Shown here in pieces: positions 23,690 through 52,900 of a stretch of DNA of 64,000 nt; within the stretch, counting starts at the first letter, position 1, and every line of letters begins with the position of its first letter. The position numbers and the translations under genes were made by a program. The DNA lies in NCBI RefSeq assembly GCF_901709675.1, contig NC_051101.1:1413501-1477500 (forward strand). The letters run 5' to 3'. The DNA comes from Syngnathus acus. Lineage: Eukaryota; Chordata; Actinopteri; Syngnathiformes; Syngnathidae. Under the pieces are notes generated by a model. It was given only the letters and a program-made list of their open reading frames with translations, searched no databases and was not told where the DNA came from.

Positions 23690-24620
23690 CGACCAGCTGG
23701 TGGCAACACTCTTGGTGACGTCACCCTTGCAAGCCTCCATTGGCCAGAAGAACGTCTTGCGGTTGGCCAATCGCCTACTATTGTGGTGACGTCACCAGGC
23801 TCCGGCCTCGTTCACTTTGAGAGGAGTGGGCGGGGCGAGTGGCAGAACCGGGAGCTTGTGCCGCGTTATGATTGGCTGGAGCGGCGGTGAAAGCGGGGCT
23901 CTGTTGCTGAGAGAGTAAAAAGAGAGGGAAGGGTAGAAAGTCATAGCCTGAAGTAACACAGCTGCGTTTAGCTCCAACTTATACAGTATAAAACACGGAA
24001 GCGTTTTATACCGTGTAAAATACCCGTAAGTATTGCACATTTGATTTAAAGCATTATTGTCCTCGTATGCCGCTGTCAATTATGGCAGGGGTCTCAAACT
24101 CCAGTCCTCGGGGGCCGCATTCCTACATGTTTTCCAAGTTCCCCTCGTTAAACACACCTGATTCAAATGATCAGTTCATCCTCACGTTCTGCAGGAGCCT
24201 GATAATTGAATCAGGTGTTTAACGAGGGAAACTTGGAAAACATGTAGGAATGCGGCCCCCGAGGACTGGAGTTTGAGACCCCTGAATTATGGTAAATCAT
24301 ACTCACAAAGGGGAGGTAGCGTTTGTGCCTTTTTATTGGCTCTCCTCTGCATAGTCCCGCCTCTCAGCCCTCCCTCGTGCTGTTCCTATGGTTCCCAGAG
24401 CTCTCATTGGTAACTGTAAAGTTTGGGACGGGACGCCGGTTTGTCTGAGCATCTCCGCCGCTATTGGCCGGCTCCCTCCGTCCGTAAAGTGGACCTTGAC
24501 AGCATACCGCGCCCCCTTGTCTCGGGACACCGCCGCCGATTGGCTACTGTACCTGTCAGCGACCTCTGATTGGCTGCTGCGCCCAGCTGTTAGTGGTTCA
24601 TTCACCATTTTGTGACTGTA
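23690..24620 (+). promoter_or_regulatory. Probable promoter of the long cic isoform
   Basis: Two full cAMP-response elements (TGACGTCA) lie at 23716-23723 and 23787-23794. CCAAT boxes in this proximal block are ATTGG at 23739, CCAAT at 23767 and ATTGG at 23871. A second block has five ATTGG (inverted CCAAT) boxes in the same orientation at 24335, 24406, 24463, 24539 and 24569. The region is CpG-rich. A TATAAAA string lies at 23987. A CIC-type octamer TTCATTCA is at 24597-24604. A 199-bp MITE at 24086-24284 separates the two blocks. Downstream is a GTGAGT donor at 24852 for an untranslated exon. Assignment to cic rests on position and strand, since the next recognisable plus-strand exon is cic exon 29675. 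Confidence 0.6.
24086..24284 (-). mobile_element. 199-bp hAT-type MITE, copy 2, inside the cic-L promoter
   Basis: This is the reverse complement of the MITE at 21673-21873. By eye the only difference is a 2-bp deletion (GTGTTT in place of GTGTGTTT). It carries its own perfect 8-bp target duplication, AATTATGG, at 24078-24085 and 24285-24292, so it is an independent insertion and not a duplication of copy 1. The near-identity suggests recent activity of the family. Confidence 0.93.
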
Positions 24621-24851
24621 GTGGAAAAGAGACGAGCGATACTTTTGCGTATCCTTGTTAGAGTTTCAGTGCAGGGAGCTTGGTGATGTTTGACAGGAGA
24701 GAAAAGTATCTCATCTCCGGGACTTCAGTGTCCTCCGAGCCGACAGCCAAGGGGATGATCGCAGGTGCCGTGCGGGCAACCTCTTCCTCCAAATAAGACC
24801 GTAAATCTTTTTTTCTCCCTTCCCTGCTGAAGAGGAAAAAGCTCCGCACGG
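24605..24851 (+). other. cic: Probable 5' untranslated first exon of cic-L
   Basis: After the CCAAT cluster there is a GC-rich transcribed-looking stretch that ends with CACGG followed by GTGAGT at 24852, a near-perfect donor. The coding exon downstream starts at the acceptor CCTTCTAG (29671-29674), leaving 94 bases of UTR before the ATG at 29769. An intron of about 4.8 kb would join them. The transcript start is a guess. A second GC-rich patch at about 28680-28990 is an alternative site for an untranslated exon. Confidence 0.4.
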
Positions 24852-27800
24852 GTGAGTCCTAACTAAGTTAGCGGAGGGGAGGCTGCGAAGCTCAGCCGAC
24901 TTAAACGCTTTCTTTACGGGGGATAACGACCGGGTTGTTGTTCTGGTTCCGCACGAGAAACGAACCGCTCAGTGGGCAGGACGAGGAAGGAGGCGGAGGG
25001 CTGTTGTACACACGCACACACACTAAACAACAAGCTTTAAACTTTCCCGAAATGTCGCACCACGAATGAGCATGACAACCGGCACACAATAGAAGACGAC
25101 TACGGCTTTATTACAACGTGGTAGTGGATTTTCGCTACTTTTTCTTCACCACCTTTTCCGTGTTGGGGTCGAGTCCAAAAAGCACGTCGACCTCTTTTCG
25201 CGGCACTGCGGTCCGAATTAAAACCCGCCACGACGGGACATTTTGTCCACTTATTTCTTTACATCATTTTTCTTTTATGAACGAGGAATGGCAGCATAGA
25301 CGTGAGGAATACAGGCTAATTTGGACGGTTTTAGCGTGGCCGCCTTCGCTGCCGTCGTCGTTGTTGTGTAGTAAGTCGTGCGTACTACGAAGGCTTTACA
25401 ACCGAGTAGCTTTCCTTTAGCTTGCTGCCATTTTTTGCAAAGTTTAATAACAATATAGCCAGTGAATTTTGTGTTTTAGAGGTGGGAATTTTGACTGTCC
25501 TGTCGCTATCCCCTAAAACAACGTCACTTGACTTTTAATTTTTTTAGGTGTTGTTTACGAGCTGGGCTTTGAGTCAGACATGATAGTAGTACTCTAGCTA
25601 CGATCTTTTCTTGCACTGCATCACCACCATCACAGCTTACATTGCAACCATCTCAATCATGCAGCTTTTTAGACATTTTTAAAATTTGATTCCTGCAGGC
25701 ACATTGATGTCCACGATGGCAAGTACAGTCTGCCCAAAAGGACATGGAATCAATAGAAACCAGAATCTCATAGAGCAACCTACGGCCCGTGGGTCTTATA
25801 CGGACCCCTGAGAGCATTTAAATGCGGCCTGTCATGCCCCAAAATACTCATAATGCATCAAAACGATCATTCACCGTGTCATATTTCATCACGCCAGCTT
25901 GTGCCTTGCATCGTGACCCACTTAAAGGAAAAAGGTGGCCCCCACATCTTCCAAAAGCAAAATTCTAAAAAATCTGCAAGAAGCTACAAACGGGCTTGGC
26001 ACCCCATTTTTCAAGGCAAATCATGTCCAAGCAACACTATAATGTGTGTCCTGTTATGGTAGACGTGCACCCAATCGCCCTTCGGTCCAAAATACTCAAT
26101 TGGGCAATTCACAGTGGCATTTGCCACAAAATGTCTGCTTTGACCCAAAATGGCCGACGTCATTTTCAATTTTTGGTAGGGTTGTTCAATACCACTTTTT
26201 TTTCCCCCACACCAATACCAGTACGAGTATCGGTGTTTGGGCGTCAAAGTAGGCCAGATATAAATATCGTGCGCGCACCATGTCTTGTGTTAATGAAAAC
26301 AATTCTGTTAAATTCTGCATTTGAACTCTTACTTATAGATTTTCATCTCGTGTACGGATTAAACCGAAAATGTCCTATTTGATGCTTCTCAGTAAACGTG
26401 TGAGTGCATGCTTGCATGTGTCTCTGTGCGTGAGAGAGACAAGGGAGATTTTAACGCGTGCACGAGTGCACTGTAAATTGCGCAAAGAGAGAGGCAGAGA
26501 CCGAAACCGTTTTCAATGTGTGTGTAAAGTTTGACGTGTTTGGAGGACGCCGAGGTGACGTTGTTTGTCCTGTCCAACAGCAAGGCGACGACAAGCCCAC
26601 CATTTGTCTGTCTCATCACTGAAAAGTTCCGGCTCTCCGGCTAACACCTTGATCAGGCTTCACTTAGATGACGTGCAAATGGGAGGATAAGCGTTGGACA
26701 AAAAGGACGGACATTTATTAAAAGAAGCGGAGAAGAGTTGACCTTAGCATTTGTGACAAAAATGTGGGGTTGTTGATGTTTTTATAGTACAAGTCATGTC
26801 GGTCTTTATAGCCTTGAATTAATCTGTTCCAGGTTCATACTGACACATCATTAAAAACTGTACACACGCTGTTTTAATCTAAGTCTCGGAAGAAGTTCAC
26901 CAGCATAAAACAAAATCATGTAATGAGGCTTCAAGTGGACATTTTTGCAAGTAATGAAAAGAGTGGAAAAACGCAAACATTGATCTTAAGAGACTCAAGT
27001 CTGCGAGACAAGTTAAAAAAAAGACAAAAAAATCATCTGCATCTTAAAATCTTAATATAAGACTTGTGTTAAAATCTTGGAACTTTGTTAGTGAAAAAAA
27101 CGTCAAGTTTTTGATAGAAAAATATCTGGTCATGGACATTATGCAAATCTGCTGCATTTTGTCGATAAAAATACCATATTATGAGACTAAGGTCAACGTT
27201 AGGAGAAAGGCTTTTAAAAAGTCAATTTTTCAGTTTTAAGCAACACAATGAGATGACTCAAGTCAAGAAAAAAATGTTAGGACAACTCGACGGTTTATAA
27301 CTCGACGGACTGCTACAGCATAACTAAATCTAAATACTTTCCAGTGAAAATAAAGAGAAGGGTCAAGATGGCCGCAAACTCCTTTGTGTACTAACAGAGT
27401 AAGAACACGCGCGCACGCACACACACGGCGCCACGAGCACCACCGAACAGATTTTTCCGAGCGAAGATCAAGCAGCGATTTGGCCGAGTGGTTGGTCAGC
27501 CGAGAGCTGGCGTCTCCTTCCTGCTTTTCTCTTTTGTTTTTCTAATTTGCCTCAAGTCATATCGGTGTGTAGCAATGGGTGGAGGCTGATCATGTGTTTT
27601 CACCTCTGTCAATAGCTCGCATGGAAATAAATAACATCATGTTCGCAAGGTTTTCACTTGTGTGCCACACCATTTTGAAAAGCAACAAATTGGAGGGAGA
27701 TACTATATTCAAACAAAATGGTATGCAAAATAAGTCTGCAAAATGGCATGAAGCTAAAAACAGACGTCACCTTTCACCGTTGCAAAAATGAACAGAAGAA

Positions 27801-29674
27801 TGCCCTCACAGTGAGAACCCAGACCTAAATCCACGTGTAGAGGACTATTGAGGGAGCAGAAATCTGAACCATAACAAAGGGGGAAAATATAATTTTACAA
27901 GAATAAAGTCACCACAAATGATCATTTATTGATATATAATTTTTTTACGTGATAAAACCTTTTTATTTGTATTAAATTAATTTTCTCCATTGAAATAAAG
28001 TGAAATACAATTAATTCGTTCCAGCCTACTCCAAATTTTTAATGAAGAAAATTAACAAGGTGTTGTCTAAAACATATCTTAAATTACACAATATGAATTT
28101 CATTAACTTAAATGCGTAATTGCTGAAGTAATTTTGAATGTTTTTAGGAAAATGAAAAGACGTGTGTGGCCTACTTGTGTTTGTGACTTTGACCTTCTGT
28201 CGCATTCAAGGAATGGCTAAATGTGCCCAGGGGACCGTACACGAACAGTATTTCAATACTTTGCTCATATCACGCTATGGAAATGAGGAAAAGATACAAT
28301 TGTGATGACAATAGCTGAAAAATGTGCAAGAGGGTCAAGGAAACAAGTCCTTTTGCTGCTCTCTTACGAGAAACGGGATTAGATCTCGCTGCGTTTTATT
28401 TGACGTCGTCTTTGACCGCAAGGTCACGTCATGCAAATGTGTGTAACTTTGTGTAATTTGTTGCGTGTTATAATTGGAAAGAGGCGTGCATTTCAACATG
28501 ATTACGCGGAAGGACAACATGTGCTTGTGTGTTTGCACAGTCTGTATTTGTCGTGGAGCGTCCTGTGCCAGATTTAAAGAGAAATAATGAAATAAATAGA
28601 CATTCCTCCCATTTTTGTCAGCATAATTCCACATTGGCTTCCCCTGTGCTGAAATGTTGATGTAGGAAGATGACTGGAGAAAAGTGTGTGTCGGGGAGCG
28701 AGCGAGAGAGGCTCTGGAAATTCCCAGCGACTCCTCCAGAAGGCTCTTAACAAACATCCGCCTCGCACGCCACCACCTCTCGCTCTCCCTCACACACTCG
28801 TGTTGTTGGGTGACCTCAGCGGCGCCCGCCGCCGCAGGCCGCTTTCGCAAGGCAAAATAGACTGTTTGGTGTTGCGACGTTTAGTTTGAAGACACAGGTT
28901 GGAGCCTAGCCTGAGTAAAACTCTCCGTTGCGGGTGAAAGTCGCTCGGGGGAGATCTGGCGACCTGTACTAGGAGACTTGGAGCTTACGCGTGTGTGTTT
29001 GTGCGAGCGCGGGTGTCTATATGTTTGTGAGTCAACACTTTTTTAGCCAGGAACATTTACTAAAAGTTTACTGCCACAAATGTAGAGTCTATATATTTGT
29101 TTGTATTTCAGTAGTTCCACATGGAGGAGGGTTGTGCCCATAAAAAGGTATCAAAAAAGGGATTTTCCTTATTTCTCTTTCTTTCTCTCTTTACCCCCCC
29201 CCCCCCCCCCCCCCCCAAAAAAAAGAGTGCATATGGCGCAGGGAAGCTTTGATGAGTGAATTTCATAAATCCTCATCACAAGGCGACACACTGCAATGCA
29301 GTAAATGTCAAATGTTCAACCAAGCCAATTATTACATTTTGGATTGAAGTTAGAGCGGCACAGTGGTGCGTGCGTGTGGTTTACCTCAAAGTCGACGTTT
29401 CAAATCTTCAAATATCGACTGAGTGGCTTTTCCATAGGTCAGCTGCACGTACTCCATTTTCTTCCGAAAAACATGCATCTGCCTCGGTATGGTGAATTGA
29501 GACCACAATAGTAAATTCTCTGAGTGTGAGTCTGTGAGTGTTTGTATTTAGCCTGTGATGAACTGGTGACCATTCCAGGGTATATCCAGGTTAGCCTGGA
29601 AAATACGCAGTTGAAAAACAGATGAATGCATTAAGCTAGTAAATGACCATGTGTGTCTCTTTCTTTCCTTCTAG
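24852..29674 (+). other. cic: Presumed first intron of cic-L
   Basis: Mostly AT-rich DNA without recognisable exons. It holds a 23-base poly-C run at 29194-29216 and a GC-rich, CCAAT-poor patch at about 28680-28990. The latter contains a 171-codon minus-strand frame (28335-28850) that looks spurious. Confidence 0.4.
29194..29216. repeat. Poly-C run
   Basis: 23 consecutive C residues followed by an A-rich run. This is prone to length error in sequencing and in replication. Confidence 0.9.
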
Positions 29675-29768
29675 ATATTCAGTACAGAGAAGACGGCAAG
29701 ACAGAAGTGCCTTAAAGGAGAGCGTGAAAAAGAAAAGGAACCTCACACAAATCCGTATCTAAATAGAA

Positions 29769-48473
<18,705 letters not shown>

Positions 48474-49525
48474 GGACGTTTTGCCATAATGTGGACTTGT
48501 AATCATATCTCTGGAAGCACAGTGAGATGTCCGTATAAACCCCCCAAAACCAAGACTTTATTGAGAGTCCGGGCGGAACGTTGGAATCCCCGGAACTCCC
48601 CCATGGATGTTCGGAAAGACCAAATGGATGCAACGTTTATGTCTTGATTTGTTTTGAACAATGTTAAGAGGGAAAGTCGTTAGATTTTTTTCCCTGGATA
48701 TGTAATCACTTCCAGTAAGTTTCTGCTGACATTGTGGGGGGCTGGGACCCTCAAGACTTTTTCCATCCCTGAACCCGGAACCACCGGTCGCTTCTTCTAG
48801 CTGACCAACAGGCCACTGACGGAGAGCTCTTAAAAATCGACTGCAGAGTGGACAGCAAGTGGACTGTCTGGCTGTGCCGTCATTCCCGCTGTCGTAGTCT
48901 GAAGAAAGCAAACATTCCCGTGCCTCTTATTGGTTACGCATGAAGGAAGGAGGATGGTCCATGGTGGTGATTTTTATGGACTTTTTTTTTCCCAAGTATT
49001 TTCAATTTTAACATCATTGCGTTGGCTCCACCTGTGCCCTATTATTAATATTATTCCTTACATTTTTCATTGCCCTTACTTTACAATCTTTCAGAGGCAT
49101 GTACTGTACCCTTCCTCTGTGCTTTGTCTTCCCTTTTAACAAACGACAGTCTTTTTACATTTTTAGAGCCACCTTAACACTACTTCCTCTTTCCTTCTGC
49201 CTCCCTTTGTCACTTTATGCCTTGCCTCCCTCCAATCAAAATACAACTGTTGGAACAGAACATTTGATCTTAGTGCAAAACTAGTTGCGTAAATACTGTA
49301 AAAGAGTACATATATAGGACCTTATATCACAAAACAAAAACAGGACTGTGCAAAGCAAAGTTAAAGAAGGAGGGGGGGAAAAAACAAATTATATGGCTTT
49401 CAATGTTTTTGTGTTCATGTTTGGCTGTTCCAGTATTCAAGAGACAAATTTATATGAATAATTTAAGTTTGTATCTGTAACTTTCAGTATGCCAATAAAG
49501 TTAGGTGGTCAGTTCAATAAAAAAA
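48474..49525 (+). other. cic: cic 3' untranslated region
   Basis: From the TGA at 48471-48473 the sequence loses coding character and becomes T-rich, running to AATAAA signals at 49494 and 49516. The length of about 1 kb is inferred from those signals. Confidence 0.65.
49494..49521 (+). terminator. cic: cic polyadenylation signals
   Basis: Two AATAAA hexamers lie at 49494-49499 and 49516-49521, about 1 kb after the cic stop. Cleavage is expected roughly 10-30 bases beyond one of them. Confidence 0.7.
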
Positions 49526-49552
49526 AGTGGAAATGTAGTGAAGCAAACTGAG

Positions 49553-49558
49553 TTTATT
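49553..49558 (-). terminator. znf526: znf526 polyadenylation signal
   Basis: TTTATT on the plus strand is AATAAA on the minus strand, about 360 bases after the znf526 stop. Cleavage would fall near 49525-49545, touching or overlapping the cic 3' end. Confidence 0.6.
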
Positions 49559-49919
49559 GAGTTATGAACACCATATTTTGTTGCGACTTTCAGCAGTGAC
49601 ATCAAATTTATACAAATCAAAAATACAAAAAAAAATAGGTCACATAAGGTATAATGCGTTTATATACAAGCAAACACTCATACCCTTTAAAAGCACTTCT
49701 TCCTCGCTACAAAAAGCTGCTCAGACATGTATGTAAATACACTACTGTTTTGAAGTGACTGAGAAATGTTATTTTTGAAAGGAAAGCACTTGTCATCACA
49801 TCAACAAAGTAGACTGAATTTCTACCTTCATTGAAAACCAAACGCTTCCTTTCAAAAATAACCCCACTATTTGTGTCTTTAAGTTGTTTTCATATTATAA
49901 CGCAAGTCTTTCTGTTGGC

Positions 49920-52900
49920 TCAGAGCAGGTGTAGTCCATCCAGGCCATTCTCCATCGCCGTGTGAAAGATCTCCAGGGCCTGCTCCAGCGGCAGCACCCT
50001 GCCCTCGCTGCTCTCGATGATGGCGATGGTCTCCCCAAACTCGTTGCACATGATGGTGTTGGTGCCCTGTGACGGTGGCGGAACAGACATTTGACATGAT
50101 TCAGTATACTTAGGATGATGAGGGCCGATCGGGCGTGGCCCCTTATGGCACACTTTGTTTATTAAGTTAATTCCCAAACTTGATTCATAAAAGTATATTT
50201 TTAATTCTTTACTTTGTATTTATTTGTTTTATTGAAAATTAAATGATTAAAAAGAATAATACATTTTAGGAAACAGTTTAATTATAATTAAATAAGTTGT
50301 ACTACAATTAAAATAAAAATTGCTTACTGAGGCAACTTTACATTTTAAATCAATTATTCTTACATGTTCCAAACCATTAAAGAGTTCATTTTAATTCATT
50401 TAGTTCTATACTTGAAAATTACAACCTATTCATCCATTTCCTCTCGCATTTTCATCCTCAGTGGGAACTCATTGCTACCCATGAGGATGCATGATTTAGA
50501 TAATAATACGAACCTGCTGAAGATCAGAGGATTGGATCTGGATGAGGTGCGGTTGCCCCTTGGAAAGTTCCACTGTGGAAACCTCCACAGCCGAATTAGC
50601 TTTGTCGTCCCGGTCCCGATCCAGCTTCTGCTGCCGACTGTGCGTCTTCTTGTGGTTCCTGAGGTTGGAGAAGGTCTTGAAGGCCTTTCCACACTGCGGG
50701 CAGACGTGCGGCCGCTCGCCCGTATGTGTGCGGCGATGTTCGACCAGGTGCATGCTTTGGACAAAGCCCTTGCCGCACACCTCACAGCGGAAGGGTCGCA
50801 CGCCCGTATGTGTGCGCAGGTGCTCACGCAAGTGCGTGCTCTGTCGGAAGCGCTTGGCACATATCTGGCATGGGAACGGGCGCTCGCCCGTGTGCACCCG
50901 CTGGTGCAGCGCCACGCCCGATCTGGACACAAACAGCTTGCCGCACACGGGGCACTGGTGGGATTGGGCGCGCTTGCAGGTGGCGCCACGTGGCCGCCCG
51001 GGACTGGGGTGGCTCAGCTTGTGGAGCCGCAGATTGGCAGGGGAGTTGAGCTTCTTGCCGCAAATGTGGCAGTCCAAGGCGCCTCGGACCGTCACGTCAG
51101 ACTCTTCCGCAGTGGAAGAAGACTGCTCTGATTGGCCGCCAGTGGCATTCTGGGGTTCTTGGTGCCGCTCAGAACAGTGGGCGTCAAGTTGCCTCCTGGT
51201 GACAAAGCCGGCCTCGCAGTGAGAACAAGGGAAAGGCGCGGGGGAGCCTGGGTGGTGCATAAAGCGGTGCGAGGCTAGTTTGGCGGGCCAGCGGAAGGCG
51301 GCGGGGCAGTCTGGGCAGGTAAGGCCCCCGCTGCCACCCGCCGCGTGCAGCAAACTGTGCTGCCGCAGGTTGGACGACTGCGAGAAAGCGCGTTGGCACA
51401 CGTCGCAGCGGTACGGCCGCACACCCGTGTGGATCAGGGTGTGGCGGGTGAGGTTGGCGAGGGACGAGAAGGTCTTGCCGCAGTCGGCGCACTGGAAGGG
51501 CCGCTCACCCGTGTGCGTGCGGATGTGGTTGCGTACGTGGATCTGCTTGGTGAAGCTCTTGAGGCAGATGCCGCACAGGAAGCTGCGCTTGGGCCCGTGC
51601 GCTGCGCTCCGGTGCTGGAGGAGCTGCAGCTGCGAGACAAACGTCTTTGGACAAGAGCGACAAGCCAACGCGCTTTTTCCCGATGACACAGGTGTGGTGC
51701 TTGCCGCCGCGCTGGACGCGATTTCCCCGACGGGCTCGGCGCCAAGAGGCTCTTCGCCGGGATGCTCTTGGCCCACCTCCCCTTGAACCTCGCTAGTGTG
51801 CAACTTGCTCGCATCGCCAGAGTCCTGCTCAATTTGTTCCATCTCTTCCTCGGTAAGGGGGGCCATCATGTGAGAGTTGTTCTTCTCCCTGGCTCGCTGC
51901 AGGATGGCCAGAGTCGAGAGAGAGACTCGTCGTGGAGCAGTGTTAACCTGGAGAGGGATGGAACTTATTTGAAATTCATGCTGAATTGAAGAAAAAAATA
52001 CAGCACATAGCACATGTCTCAGATTCTCCTGCGGTGTGGCAATTGTGATCAACTAGAACATGTGGTCGCGTCGACGACTTCTTGTGGATTACCGTCTAAA
52101 CTGATGCTACAATGAGTTCTGTCTTTTCTGTTTTACAATAACAGTTGCAGAAGGACTACCGTGGTAGAGGCGGTGGGGCAAGCAGGTGTGCCACAGGTGT
52201 TGACGTTGAGGTGTGTCCGTCGGTGGTAAAGGTACTTTGTCATGTTGGTGAAGGTTCTGTCGCAGAACTGGCACTTATGAAAGGGGGTCGGCGTGTGCGA
52301 CTTTCTGCAAGAAACATGTGAGGGGAAAGGTGAGGTCGGGCGGGAGCAAAGAGGACGCCCACAGCCGGCGCTGGGCCTCACCTATGCACGAGGAGGGTCA
52401 TCTCTGTGGTGAAGCCTTGGCCGCAGTCCACGCACAGGTACCTGTTGACGCGCAGGTGGGTGCACAGGTGGGCCTGCATGGAGCTCTCTCTCTTGAAGAC
52501 CCGGCCGCATTCGGGGCATTCGTGCGTGCCCTGCTCGTGGACGCGCTGGTGGGATTTGAGGCGGTTGGCTGAAACAAAGCTACGGCTGCACAGTGTGCAT
52601 TGCTGAGGCACACACCCCGTCGCGCTGGCTTTTTTCTCCGGCGTTACAAATTGGCTCGGTCGCCTGATGGAGTTGTCCGCCATATCTTGGCGCCCAGAGG
52701 CTTCCTCAAAGCCGCCCATGAGCCCGCAGTCCGAGCTCTCTTTGTCCTGAGCCAGGAAGTGCTCCCCCTGGTGTTGGAGGAAGTCCTCTGGCGTCTGGAA
52801 GAGTAGGGAGCATTCGGAGCATTCGTACGCTTGGTTGACCGCCGTTTCGATGGTGCCAGCATGGACTCCGGGGGCCAACGGCAATGCCGCTTGGCGCCGC

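Noticed and set aside
28335-28850. 171-codon minus-strand frame in the presumed cic-L intron
   Set aside because: No domain, no supporting promoter or splice sites, and antisense to presumed intronic DNA.
50364-51832. Long plus-strand frames opposite znf526 exon 7 (for example 50364-51131, 50542-51222)
   Set aside because: They are antisense shadows of the dense zinc-finger coding sequence. The minus-strand frame has conserved C2H2 spacing and linkers; the plus-strand ones have none.
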